Below are positions 42,695 to 52,556 of a DNA stretch of 64,000 bases, in pieces. The notes beneath the pieces are model-generated. The model ran no database searches, was not told where the DNA came from, and saw nothing but the letters and a program-made list of their open reading frames with translations. The translations under genes were made by a program, and so were the position numbers. Source of the DNA: Sepioteuthis lessoniana. Lineage: Eukaryota > Mollusca > Cephalopoda > Myopsida > Loliginidae. Where the stretch lies: contig OY757939.1 of the NCBI GenBank assembly GCA_963585895.1, positions 36,464,332-36,528,331 on the forward strand. The letters run 5' to 3'. The number at the start of each line of letters is the position of its first letter. Positions within the stretch are counted from its first letter, which is position 1.

Positions 42695-42870
42695 ATGGAC
42701 CGGTGGCCCAGTGGTAGAGTTTCGGCTTTACATGCTGTGGTTGCTGGTTCGATCTCCAGCGATGGAGATCACTGTATACATTGCTGATGAGACCAAATAA
42801 GGTCGAAACAGCTGTACAGTGTTCCGCATGTCGTATGAGTGTTTGCTGATTTTTCTAGTCATGGTTATTA
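42695..42870 (+). mobile_element. tRNA-like SINE unit carrying a hammerhead ribozyme
   Basis: The head has an A box TGGCCCAGTGG at 42704-42714 and a B box GGTTCGATCTC at 42746-42756, with 42 bases between their starts, as in tRNA genes. A hammerhead motif (42778-42822, listed separately) follows within 25 bases of the B box. The end of the unit is not defined because there is only one copy; an AT-rich stretch begins near 42870. Confidence 0.65.
42778..42822 (+). ncRNA. Type I hammerhead ribozyme motif
   Basis: The conserved core is complete: CTGATGA at 42784-42790 and GAAA at 42805-42808. Stem II is GACC/GGTC (42791-42794 with 42801-42804) closing the loop AAATAA. Stem I is ACATTG (42778-42783) with CAGTGT (42817-42822), six pairs with one G-U. 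Stem III is ACAG/CTGT (42108-type short arm at 42808-42811 with 42112-equivalent 42812-42815) with no loop, so a monomer could pair only two base pairs. The cleavage triplet is GTA, with the predicted cut between A42816 and C42817. Very short stem III is known from hammerheads in Penelope-like elements and retrozymes, where dimers cleave. No other core of this kind was seen on either strand. Confidence 0.85.
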
Positions 42871-43269
42871 CATTATCATATATACTTAATTCCTCTACTT
42901 GATTTATACATTATTTATTATATATATATTTATATCATAGAAAAAATCGAAAAAACACAGTGGACAGCGAAAAAACACGAAAATAAATGGATAGAGGGTC
43001 CCAGAATTCTGACCCTAAATGACTTTAAAATCAAGCTGAATGGTCCTCACAGCGCCGCTTTGAAGTAGATTCTGGGTGACACACAAAGATCAAAATAAAC
43101 AAACAGTCACGGCTAATTTGAAACACAGCCCGTTCTCGATTAATCTCACAAATGGAAAGCTCAGTGCCAGGTGTACTATGAGCAGATATATAAAGGTCAG
43201 TTGAAGACACTTGGATAGCAGAAAATAATCTTTATTTAACAAGTAAATATATTACGTAAGCACTTCATC

Positions 43270-44110
43270 TTTTAGAATACACCAACTGGATCTCTGCAGG
43301 AGGTAAGACCTCCCCCTCCCCAACGAGACTGATGGTGAAGTTCCAGTAATGCAAGAGTTTTGGGGAAGCCGGAGTACTCCTTCACTTCCATCGTTTCCTG
43401 GTCTACTCGGACCCGGAGTGGTACAACCTGATAAGAGTCCTATCTATGGGTCAAATAGAAAAAAAAAACAAACTGCGTACTTATGCTAAATTGATATGCT
43501 TGACATAGAATTGTTTTGACATTTAAATTGGGTACTTATGCTAAACTAAATTATCTGAAATAAAACTGATTTTACATTTAACTCTGTGTATGGCCCAGTC
43601 GGCTGGGGCTGAAAAATACACCAACTGCAGCTCTGCAGAGGGGTATGACCAACGATTGTCCTGCATATGACACTAAGCAATTTGAGAGTGAGGTTCCAGT
43701 GATGCTGGAGCTTTGGGGAATGCGGTGCACCCTTCATTGCCATGGCGCCAAAGTCCACTCAGGTCCGGAGAGGTAGCACCTGATAGGGTCCTATCAACTG
43801 CATACTTTTGCAAAACTGAATTGTGTGGAATAGAACTGTTTTTGACATTGAAACTGTTCTACGCTTAAATGAATTGCTCGAAATTGAACTGTTTTGACAT
43901 TTAACTCAGTGTGTAAACAAAAACTATACTTATACTAAACTAAATTGTTGAATTAGAACTGTTTGACTAAACTGAATGGTTTGAAATAGAAATGTTTTTG
44001 ACAAACTGTGTACATATGATGAACTGAATTGTTTGAAATAGAACAGTTTCTGTATAAAATTAATTTGGCATTAAATAACCCACAAAGTTTGATATGCCAT
44101 ACACCCAAAC
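43270..44110 (+). mobile_element. Two SINE-B units in tandem
   Basis: The first head is at about 43275 (AGAATACACCAACTGGATCT) with a short body. A second head starts near 43590 (GTCGGCTGGGGCTGAAAAAT), with GGAGCTTTGGGGAATGC, followed by a longer modular body and the hairpin tail TTGGCATTAAATAACC ... TTGATATGCCATACAC at 44065-44105. The first unit lacks its own tail, as in the doubled heads at 27484 and 39425. Confidence 0.85.
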
Positions 44111-44164
44111 AACCAGTTCATTTTTCCTCACTTTTCTTATGGCATATCAATTTTTTAAAAATTC

Positions 44165-44174
44165 TTAAAAAAAC

Positions 44175-44178
<4 letters not shown>
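44165..44178. repeat. Target-site duplication, left copy
   Basis: TTAAAAAAACAATC, identical to 46281-46294. The last TC could belong to the ATC tail, so the length is 12-14 bp. Confidence 0.88.
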
Positions 44179-44206
<28 letters not shown>

Positions 44207-45240
44207 CCATGTCGTGCTGGTAGCACGGATATCCCTAACCCTTTCTCGCCACTTTTGCCTATCGTTCATCGCCTCTGGCAGGTCTTCTGGACTACATCCC
44301 GTATCCTCACATAGTTGCTGAATGTATGTTCGTGCTGGTCGTCCTGCTTTTGCTTGGTCATATGGGGGGTCCATAAGAGTACATCACTTATGAGTTCGTC
44401 CCTGTTTCTCCAGCAGTGTCCTGCATGTCTGGTTCGTCTAACTTGAATACTTTTCGTGATAGGAGGCAGGTGGCCGTACAGTTGGTGTCTTGTGGTGTGT
44501 TGCCGCCAGGACTTGTTCAAGATTGCTCGCAGCATTCTTGTGTAATTGCCGTCTAGCTTCTTCTCCAGCCGTTTTGCTAGAGTCCATGTAGTGCATCCAT
44601 ATAGCAGTATCGATGCAACCGCTGCCTGGAAGAAACTGCGTTTCATTTTATCGGTCAGGTCTGATTTCCATATAATCGATAGCCTATAGATAGCTGTCCA
44701 TGCTTTCGTTAACCTCGTTTCGATGTCCTTTTCGGTTGATGCGACGCTGCTTCCTAGGTAAGGGAATTTGTCCACTAGTCTTAAAGGGGTTCCGTCTAGA
44801 GTGGAGATGTCACCCGTTTGATTATAGCACATATATTCCATTTTGTGTGCATTGACATAGAGGCCTATGCCTGCGGCTGCTCGTTCCAAACTATGCAGTA
44901 GTGTTTCGGCTTGGTTGGGTGTATTTGCCAGTATCGCTATGTCATCGGCGTAGTCGGCGTCGGTAATTGTTTTTGCGGGGTACCTTCTGCTTCTTTTCTT
45001 TGTCAGCTCGAAGCCGTTCTCTCTGATTTTATCAATCGATGTTCTAAGTACGTAGTCTAGACAAATGATAAAGAGGTATGGAGCTAGCGTGTCTCCTTGT
45101 AGTACTCTTGCTACAATGTCGAAGTATTCTGTGTCTCCATCTGGTGATCGTACTTTTACTTTGGTGTTTCTATAGAGAATCGTAATTGCTGCTACGGTTT
45201 CTTTAGGTAGGCCGTAACAGCGACCACCAAACACTATGAC
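44179..45240 (-). mobile_element. Y-LINE, 3' part of a 5'-inverted insertion
   Basis: The minus strand 45234-44266 is a 322-codon open frame. It begins YGLPKETVAAITILYRNTKV, then RVLQGDTLAPYLF (motif B) and DADYADDIAILAN (motif C, YADD). It continues with GIGLYVNAHKMEYMC, FPYLGSSVASTE and the C-terminal landmark RRTRHAGHCWRNRDELISD. The last segment is frameshifted at about 44360, so a late break exists. The 3' tail is an ATC run at 44177-44204. At about 45240 it meets the N-terminal half of the same LINE in opposite orientation. The open frame this long suggests recent arrival. Confidence 0.93.
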
Positions 45241-46280
45241 TGGGCCCTTTTGAACAACAGAGATATAAGAGATAAATACGTATTAGAATTAAGAAACAGA
45301 TTCGAAACACAACAAGAGAAGACGGAAAAAAGTACACCAAATGACGAATATGAAAATTTCGTCAATGCGCACCTAGCGGCAGCAGCGAAATGTATTCCAA
45401 CAAAACTCAAAACTAAATATAGAGTCCCATGGGAAACGTTAGCGGTGAGAGAAAAACGTGCACTAGTGAAAACAGCCTCCAAAAACTATCGAAAAAACCC
45501 AACAAACACAAATGCCCGAAAACTAAAAACGGCACAATATCAATTAGCAGGCATATATATAAAGGAACAGACAGAATACATCCAAAATCAGATAGATAAG
45601 ATTAGAGACTCGGTGGAAGATAGACAATCTGGGATAGCCTGACAAACAATAAACGAAGTGAGTAGAAGAAAGAGCACAGCCAAAGCAAAACCGAAAACTG
45701 CAAACCAACAGGAAAGAATAAAACTGTGGAAACAGCACTTCGAAAACCTACTGGGAAACCCACCGAAAGTGACACATGAACCAATCACCAGAATAATTAG
45801 TAAGCAATTGGACATTAAACTGGGACCGTTCACACTCGACTCGGTTCTCAGAAAAATTAAAAATAGGAAAGCTGCAGGGCTGGACGAGATTCCCCCAGAA
45901 GTATGGAAGACCAGACAATTCGACGACATACTGCTCCGACACTGCAACGCAGTATATAATCAAAATCCGATAGATAGACGGATGAAGGGATGCATCCTCC
46001 CCTTCCCTAAAAAGGGTGACTTCGGATTAGCCAAAAACTACCGAGGCATAACACTTACATCCATAGCAGCCAAAATCTACAATGCCCTACTACGAAACCG
46101 CATAGAACCTAAAATCGACCACATCCTTAGGAAAAACCAAAATGGCTTCCGAAGAAATAGATCCATGACCTCACAAATATTAACCATCCGTAGAATCCTT
46201 GAAAGTGTACGGGCAAAAAACCTACAAGCGACATTACTATTTGTTGATTTTACCAAGGCCTTCGATTCCATTCACAGAGA
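45241..46280 (+). mobile_element. Y-LINE, inverted 5' part of the same insertion
   Basis: The plus strand carries the segment upstream of the minus-strand part. It reads DIRDKYVLELRNRFETQQEK from 45258, AAAKCIPTKLKTKYRVPWE, then a stop near 45640, and QERIKLWKQHFENLLGNPPK from 45709. The reverse transcriptase start follows: RKIKNRKAAGLDEIPPEVWK, CILPFPKKGDFGLAKNYRGI and VDFTKAFDSIHRD (motif A) at the very end. Motif A here and the YGLPKET start of the minus part are near neighbours in the complete protein. So the two halves together represent one molecule folded back on itself. Confidence 0.92.
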
Positions 46281-46294
46281 TTAAAAAAACAATC
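46281..46294. repeat. Target-site duplication, right copy
   Basis: TTAAAAAAACAATC, identical to 44165-44178. Confidence 0.88.
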
Positions 46295-46420
46295 CCAATC
46301 CATATTCTTTGTTTTTCACCCTCAAATGAAGTGTGTAAGTCATCTGAAGAGACGAAAATGATATTTTTCACTGAAATAAATTCATAATGACAATTTGTGT
46401 TTTCTTCATGTTACATTATA
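46295..46420 (+). repeat. Interspersed repeat, inverted relative to 47055-47165
   Basis: CACCCTCAAATGAAGTGTGT, AAGTCATCTGAAGAGACGAA and CTGAAATAAATTCATAA recur on the minus strand at 47055-47165 with moderate divergence. The unit ends near a TA microsatellite in both places. It looks like the 3' region of an unidentified element. Confidence 0.75.
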
Positions 46421-46446
46421 TATATGTATATATATATATATAAAGT

Positions 46447-46678
46447 AAAAAGTAAAGTTGGCAACTGTAGTCAAGGGCGACCAGAAGGCTCCCTTTTCAA
46501 TAGCTACTACATCGAGGTGTAGGGGAGGGCGCTACTACTTTCCTTGGATTGCTCCACTTTACCCTTGATCCGTACCTTATAATGCTAAGTATTAAGCAAG
46601 GAGGTATCAAGTACCATTTTTCGAGTCTTTGGTCTGACTCGACCTGTGATTGAACCCCGGGAGACCGGGGTTCAATCG
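46447..46678 (-). mobile_element. SINE-C copy truncated at a snap-back palindrome
   Basis: From 46449 the minus-oriented SINE-C runs from tail to B box. Instead of continuing into the head it turns back on itself: ATTGAACCCCGG at 46649-46660, loop GAGA, and CCGGGGTTCAAT at 46665-46676. A GT run follows at 46680. Confidence 0.88.
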
Positions 46679-47054
46679 AACATGTGTGTGTGTGTGTGTT
46701 TGTGTGTGAGTGTGTAGATAGATTGATAGATTGTTTTTAGAAGTTTTTTGTTTGTTTTTGTTTTGTCTTTGTTTTTTTTTTTGTTTTGTTTTGTTTTTTT
46801 ATTCACTACTACTTTTAAACTTAAGACATCACCAGGAGAAAAGATTTTGGAAAAAAATCTTTTAGTAATACTTAAAGAATTTTTAAAAGAATTAAAAAAA
46901 TTGATATGCCATAAGAGAATGGAGGAAAAATGAATTGATAAGAAATATTCCTATTTGCCATATCCTTTTTCTTTATCTATCCATCTATCCACACACACAC
47001 ACACACACACACGCATATATATATATATTATGTAATTAGAAGAAAACTCAAACC
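46679..47054. repeat. (GT)n, T-rich and (CA)n(TA)n simple sequence, plus an inverted SINE-tail relic
   Basis: GT run at 46683-46700, T-rich 46735-46800, CA run at about 46990-47012 and TA at 47016-47030. The block 46861-46935 resembles, on the opposite strand, 44110-44173 (TTCTTATGGCATATCAATTT), giving an imperfect inverted pair around the Y-LINE. Confidence 0.75.
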
Positions 47055-47165
47055 TGGTTAAGTCGCCTTTATAAATTTATTTCGGCAAAGAATATAATCT
47101 TCGTCTCTTCAGATGACTTACACACTTAATTTGAGAGTGAAGAACAGCAAATATAGATTACAGTA
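47055..47165 (-). repeat. Interspersed repeat, partner of 46295-46420
   Basis: On the minus strand it reads TAAGTGTGTAAGTCATCTGA, AGAGACGAAGATTATATTC and CCGAAATAAATTTATAAAGG. Flanked by TA runs on both sides. Confidence 0.75.
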
Positions 47166-47261
47166 TATATATATATATAGAGGAACATATAATAATAGCT
47201 ATACACCCAGCCCTCCCGTAGAGTTATAAGAAAATCCTCATATATTCTATAGACGAATATT

Positions 47262-47450
47262 CCACACCATTTTGTCTTTGGTATGTGATACCTCGCAGCT
47301 TAACATTCAGTAATATAAGCTACGAATCAAGGGTAAAGTGGAGCAATCCAAGGGAAGGAGTAGCGCCCTTCCCTACACCTCGGTGTAGTTGCTATTGAAA
47401 AGGGAGCGTTCTGGTCGTCATCGACTACGGTTGGCAACTTTACTTTACTT
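47262..47450 (+). mobile_element. SINE-C copy, 3' part
   Basis: Starts near CACACCATTTTGTCTTTGG and includes TAAGCTACGAATCAAGGGTA and GGAGTAGCGCCCTTCCC. It ends GACTACGGTTGGCAACTTTA. The tRNA-like head is absent. Confidence 0.82.
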
Positions 47451-47496
47451 ATATATATATATATATATATATATAAGAGCCACTTAAGGAGAAATC

Positions 47497-47531
<35 letters not shown>
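47451..47531. repeat. Two (TA)n runs
   Basis: TA runs at about 47452-47475 and 47498-47529, separated by a 22-base spacer. Confidence 0.95.
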
Positions 47532-47977
47532 CTATTCCTTGTTTAGTGGCTCTACTTTGCTGCACCCCTAAAAACATGGAACATAAAATTTTGAGTTGTT
47601 TCTACACATGCTGTTAAAATTTGAGATAATTTGACCAAACATTGGTCATTTTATTTAATAATGAAATTATATCGATTTTTCTGAAACCTTCTGGATTGTA
47701 AAATTTCATTCTACATTTTTTTCAAACTGTTGAAACACCAATTCATAATATTTGTATTGATTATTTTGTGATGATTTAAAGGTGTTTAAGCCATTTTTTT
47801 TTTAAACAGACTTTATTTGTTAGAAAATGTGGCCGTGGAAACGACAGAAGATTAGAAAGTGCGTCAGCTAAAGAATTAATTATAAACAAGTTTGTCTGCG
47901 TATTTGATGAAAGCCGTTCAATTGTGTGATAATGTTGAGGCAAACTGAAGACAATAATACCTATTTACAATAAGCTA

Positions 47978-48018
<41 letters not shown>

Positions 48019-48242
48019 GGAAACTGTTTTAAGACACACATCACAAACAAAGGAATAATTAGTAGAAAACAACAAAGACAAGTATAACAAGATTTGATTC
48101 AATATGGCATTTAATTAGTCTTTGTTTGGAGTCGTTTTGTTTCAACTTTACGGAAGAAACAAAATGCATCTTGTAAATTGTGTATGACACCAAAATGAGG
48201 TCCAGGTCTTTCATTATTTGCCTAAAACCATACAATTACTTG

Positions 48243-48245
<3 letters not shown>
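47532..48245. other. No recognised gene; (AAT)n run
   Basis: An AAT run lies at 47981-48018. It could be a LINE tail, but no R-LINE sequence adjoins it on either side. The rest is AT-rich without support for a gene. Confidence 0.45.

Positions 48246-48299
<54 letters not shown>
48246..48299. repeat. (TA)n microsatellite
   Basis: A pure TA run of about 54 bases. Confidence 0.97.
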
Positions 48300-48300
<1 letters not shown>

Positions 48301-48452
48301 CTATACTCAAATTATTAATCATACATAGGAATACTTGAAACTATATAATTGTGTGAAAATTATTAGTATTAGATAGGAATACTTGAAACCATATAATTGA
48401 GAACAAGTTATTTGTATTACATAGGAATATTTGAATATTTGAGGAATACTTG

Positions 48453-48516
48453 AAACAGTAATAGTATATGGTTTAAAGTAGTCATATCTACTTTAAACCA
48501 TATACTATTACTGTTT
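48453..48516. repeat. Perfect 29-bp inverted repeat with 6-bp loop
   Basis: Left arm 48453-48481, loop TCATAT, right arm 48488-48516, no mismatch. The arms include TAGTATATGGTTTAAAGTAG. The right arm runs into a SINE-A tail at 48527. Confidence 0.97.
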
Positions 48517-48590
48517 TTCTACAAGTATGACTTTGGCATTGAATAACCCATGAAGGTTGATATGCCATTAAAGAAAAGAACCCAAACCAT
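48517..48590 (+). mobile_element. SINE-A tail fragment
   Basis: TTTTTCTACAAGTATGACTT, then TTGGCATTGAATAACCC ... GTTGATATGCCATTAAAG. Only the hairpin tail is left. Confidence 0.85.
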
Positions 48591-48654
48591 GTAACTGTTT
48601 GCAAAAAAAAAAGAAAAAAAAAAGAAAAGAAAGAAAGACTAACTTCTTACCCTG

Positions 48655-48895
48655 CTGGTTGGATTTTAAATACTGTACCTCCTGCAAGGAGGTAAAACAC
48701 CTTGGAAAAAAGGGTGTCCTGATTATGACGTTAAACTGCATCTGGAGATTTGGGGAATGTGGAGTACTTCTTCATTGCCATTACTCCTTGGTCCACTCTG
48801 ACCTGGAGTGGTAGTACCTGTTAGGGTTTCATCAATTGGGGAATAGATCTCTTCAAATATTTTTCGTATTCGATTGGACTGTGCACCCCCCACAA
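48655..48895 (+). mobile_element. SINE-B copy, truncated by a Y-LINE
   Basis: Carries CTGCAAGGAGGTAAAACACC, GGAGATTTGGGGAATGTGG, CTTGGTCCACTCTGACCTG and a body start. It ends at ACAAAAAAACAATC where the ATC tail of a Y-LINE begins. Confidence 0.8.
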
Positions 48896-48901
48896 AAAAA
48901 C

Positions 48902-49313
48902 AATCATCATCATCATCATCATCATGCTGCTAGCACGAAATTTCCTGAAGCTATCGAGCCACCCGTCTCTGTTGTCCACCAGGCTACATCCTGTATCGGC
49001 GCAGAGTTGTATATAGGTTCTAGCTGGTAGTCCTACCTTTGCTCATCCATGTGAAGGAGTCAACCGGAGTACATCGCTTATGATTTCGTCCATACTTCTC
49101 CAGCAGTGTCCCGCATGTCTGGTTCGTCTAACTTGGATGGTTTTCGTGATGGAGGGTAGTGGCCGTACAACTGCCGTTTTGTGAGGCGTTGCCTCCAGGA
49201 CTTGTTCAATATTGCTTACAGCATTCTTGTGTAATTGCCGTCATGCTTTTTCTCCATACGCTTAGTTAGCGTCAATGTGGTTTATCCATATAGCAGTATT
49301 GATGCGACTGCAG
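48902..49313 (-). mobile_element. Y-LINE 3' part, second 5'-inverted insertion
   Basis: The minus strand includes a degenerate ASILLYG start, and near 49120 the landmark IQVRRTRHAGHCWRSMDE. It runs to the ATC tail at 48902-48925. The 5' limit at 49313 meets plus-oriented Y-LINE sequence. Multiple frame breaks show it is older than the copy at 44179. Confidence 0.8.
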
Positions 49314-49348
49314 GCATAGACAGCTATCGATAGGCTGTCGATCTTATC
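49314..49348 (+). mobile_element. Y-LINE inverted 5' part, left piece
   Basis: GCATAGACAGCTATCGATAG and GCTGTCGATCTTAT match the AWTAIDRLSI-coding segment of the Y-LINE on the plus strand. It is interrupted by a SINE-D and continues at 49644. Confidence 0.75.
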
Positions 49349-49643
49349 ATGTCATATTTACTAACCCCTCCGCTCAGGCAGGATATGACACAAGGTCAAT
49401 TTTTTAAGCGGAGTTTAACAGGTTTGAATTCAGAGTTTTTTCCTTCTCCTAGACTAGTTGCCTCACCAAGAATGAAGAACCTAGTCCGTCCTACTATTTA
49501 CCCATGGAGGGAGAATAATTGGATTCATACCTTTCCCAAGGGTATTAGTGCTATGTGAAATGCAATCAGTCTCATCCAGGATTTGAACTCGTGTCGCCGT
49601 GTCCATTTCCTGCGAGGATAACCATTACACCACGGGCACCTCT
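49346..49643 (-). mobile_element. SINE-D copy inserted in the Y-LINE
   Basis: On the minus strand: head GAGGTGCCCGTGGTGTAATG, B-box region GAGTTCAAATCCTGG, central domain CCCTTGGGAAAGGTATGAAT. It ends GGTTAGTAAATATGACATG. A short TCTTAT occurs on both sides, a possible 6-bp target duplication. Confidence 0.88.
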
Positions 49644-49726
49644 TATGGAAGTCAGACCTGATAAAACCGATAAAATAAAAGGCAGTTTTTTCCAAGCAGC
49701 GGTCGTATCAATACTGCGATATGAAC
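49644..49726 (+). mobile_element. Y-LINE inverted 5' part, right piece
   Basis: The plus strand reads MEVRPDKTDKIKGSFFQAAV then VSILRYE, matching the WKSDLTDK ... SFFQAAV ... SILLYG segment. Its end is adjacent, in the parent LINE, to the start of the minus part at 49313. Confidence 0.8.
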
Positions 49727-49790
49727 AAACAAACAAACAAACAAACAAACAAACAAACAAACAAACAACCCCCCCCAAAAAAAAACGTAA
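49727..49790. repeat. (AAAC)n microsatellite followed by C and A runs
   Basis: About 10 AAAC units, then C8 and A9. Confidence 0.95.
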
Positions 49791-50560
49791 AAATAAACGT
49801 ACAATGAACATGATTTCCTAACCGTAACCTCAAAGTATAGAAATACCCTAGACAGATTGATGTTCCACTAAAATCAGTTCATCATTGAAAAGTGTCGTTG
49901 TTGAATTGAACTACTTATAAGTATTACCAGTTGTAACCTGAAGCTATAAGAGTTCATAAAGGGTTGTTATTATTCGTTACTTCAGGTCATATGCTTTTTT
50001 TTTCAAGAAAGACTGACTTCGGCATTCATTAAATAACCCTCAAAAGTTGACGTACCGTAAAGTCATCCAACCAACATAAACGAAATGCCTGCATATGAAC
50101 AATTTGTCAAGGGTGACAAACGATTGATTTTTGTTGTATTTATTCGTTTATTTTTTTCAATTTCTAATTTCGAATGCCCCCAAATTGTGCCAAATTCCAT
50201 ATGACCTTACATCATAAAATCGGATAGATAAATTGCCAAAACTTATTTCGATCTATTGTTTACGTAAATATCAATATTAATATTCTATTGGTTCCCCTGA
50301 TAGTACTCCAGATAATTTTTGTACTGTCAATAAAAATTTGATCAATTCGTATAAAACAAATAATTTTTGCTAGAGATACAGGATTGATGTTAACAAGTTC
50401 ATTTTTTCCCTCTCAGGCTGGTGAAGCCCGTTGACAATCATCAATGATAGATCATAAAAGCTTTTTGAATTCACATCCTAAATTCAAATCACAAAATCCT
50501 AGTAAATTAAAAAAGATTGAAGATTGGACTCTATCTATCGATATCAAAGGTTAAGACAAT
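49791..50560. other. Interspersed repeat tail, then no recognised feature
   Basis: The first 90 bases resemble 12600-12700. A SINE-like tail relic (TTCGGCATTCATTAAATAAC) lies at about 50018. From 50080 to 50560 I see no supported feature. Confidence 0.4.
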
Positions 50561-50561
50561 T

Positions 50562-50700
50562 TATGTATGTATGTATGTATGTATGTATGTATGTATGTAT
50601 GTATCTATCTATCTATCTATTACAAAAGTTCTTATTATAATTACCCCCCACACACTCATCTATCTATCTATCTATCTATCTAAGTTTAAGACTATGTATG
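50562..50700. repeat. (GTAT)n and (CTAT)n blocks
   Basis: GTAT run at 50563-50603, CTAT at 50604-50620, a second CTAT run at 50659-50682, and further TATGTATG to 50712. The mariner at 50730 lies inside this tract, which resumes at 51611. Confidence 0.92.
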
Positions 50701-50729
50701 TATTTATGTATGTACGAAGATCATAAATA

Positions 50730-51597
<868 letters not shown>

Positions 51598-51660
51598 TAT
51601 TGAATGCACCACGTATTTATGTATGTACGTACGTATGTATGTATGTATCTATCTATCAGT
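51598..51660. repeat. (GTAT)n / (CTAT)n tract, right of the mariner
   Basis: TATGTATGTACGTACGTATG followed by GTAT and CTAT units to 51657. It continues the tract interrupted by the mariner. Confidence 0.9.
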
Positions 51661-51990
51661 CTAAATCTTTTTAAAAATTTCCTTCTCTTTTTAATCTATC
51701 TTAAACTGATCATATCTGTCCGTAAAACCATGTCAAACTTTTCAATGCAATTCCAGGCTGAGGAATTATTTAAACCAGTGATCCAACTAGAACTGCTGTT
51801 TTTTTTCTCTCGATTCGTAGTCACCTTGCAAGCAAAATCAATGTTAAAACTCTAAATATTGAAATGAGAAACTAGACATAAACAATCTTTGAAGGGATTC
51901 AAACTCGTCCAGACAATCAAAGCAGCTTACATCTTTTTTCTTCTTCTTTTCAACGGAATCACGATAATGAATCCCCGGATTTCCGATGTC
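51661..51990. other. No recognised feature
   Basis: AT-rich sequence with no supported frame or family match. Confidence 0.4.
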
Positions 51991-51996
51991 TGTACT

Positions 51997-52237
51997 GAAA
52001 GAAAAGAAAAGAAAAGAAAAGGAAAGGAAAGGAAAGAAAAGAAAAGAAAAGGAAAGAAAAGAAAAGAAAAGAAAAGAAAAGAAAAGAAAAGAAAAGGAAA
52101 GAAAAGAAAAGAAAAGAAAAGAAAAGGAAAGAAAAGAAAAGAAAAGAAAAGGAAAGAAAAGAAAAGAAAAGAAAAGGAAAGAAAAGAAAAGGAAAGAAAA
52201 GAAAAGAAAAGAAAAGAAAAGAAAAGGAAAGAAAAGC
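51997..52237. repeat. (AAAAG)n / (AAAGG)n pentanucleotide array
   Basis: About 48 units of GAAAA with scattered GGAAA variants. Some unit orders (a GGAAA every four to six units) suggest local higher-order duplication. Open frames on both strands (KEKKRKEK and FSFLFFSF strings) are repeat artefacts. Confidence 0.97.
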
Positions 52238-52424
52238 GTATATTTTTACTTTCGCGTAACACCAACATAAGCCTAGTGTTGGCTTCATAACTAATAGTTT
52301 TTGACGTACACTCCGTAAATAAAAACAATTCTTAAAACTTCTGACACAAATTGAAAGTTTTCAAATTCGGAGAACTAAACATCAATACTGTATTTGGTTC
52401 TAACCTTTTGAAAGAAATTATTTT

Positions 52425-52556
52425 GGATTGATTGATTTTAACGACATGTCAAATCGTCTGGTGTTATTGCATGTCGCGAGGTTAGGGAATTGAGTTCGTT
52501 TTACGTTTATATTTATATTTTTTGTGTTATTGTTTCTTAAGATATTGTTGCAGATA
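52425..52556 (-). repeat. Interspersed repeat tail interrupted by a small element
   Basis: GATTGATTTTAACGACATGT, GAGGTTAGGGAATTGAG and TTGTTTCTTAAGATATTGTT match 3590-3710. After the insertion at 52557-52817 the sequence resumes with ATAGTTATATGATATCAAG. Confidence 0.7.

Noticed and set aside
46335..46360. CATCTGAAGAGACGAAAATG as a second hammerhead
   Set aside because: It lacks the CTGATGA box and a pairable stem II, so at most it is a remote relic.
47981..48018. AAT run as another R-LINE tail
   Set aside because: No R-LINE sequence lies on either side.
51889..52328. Open frames of 109-133 codons on both strands
   Set aside because: Pure artefacts of the AAAAG pentanucleotide array.
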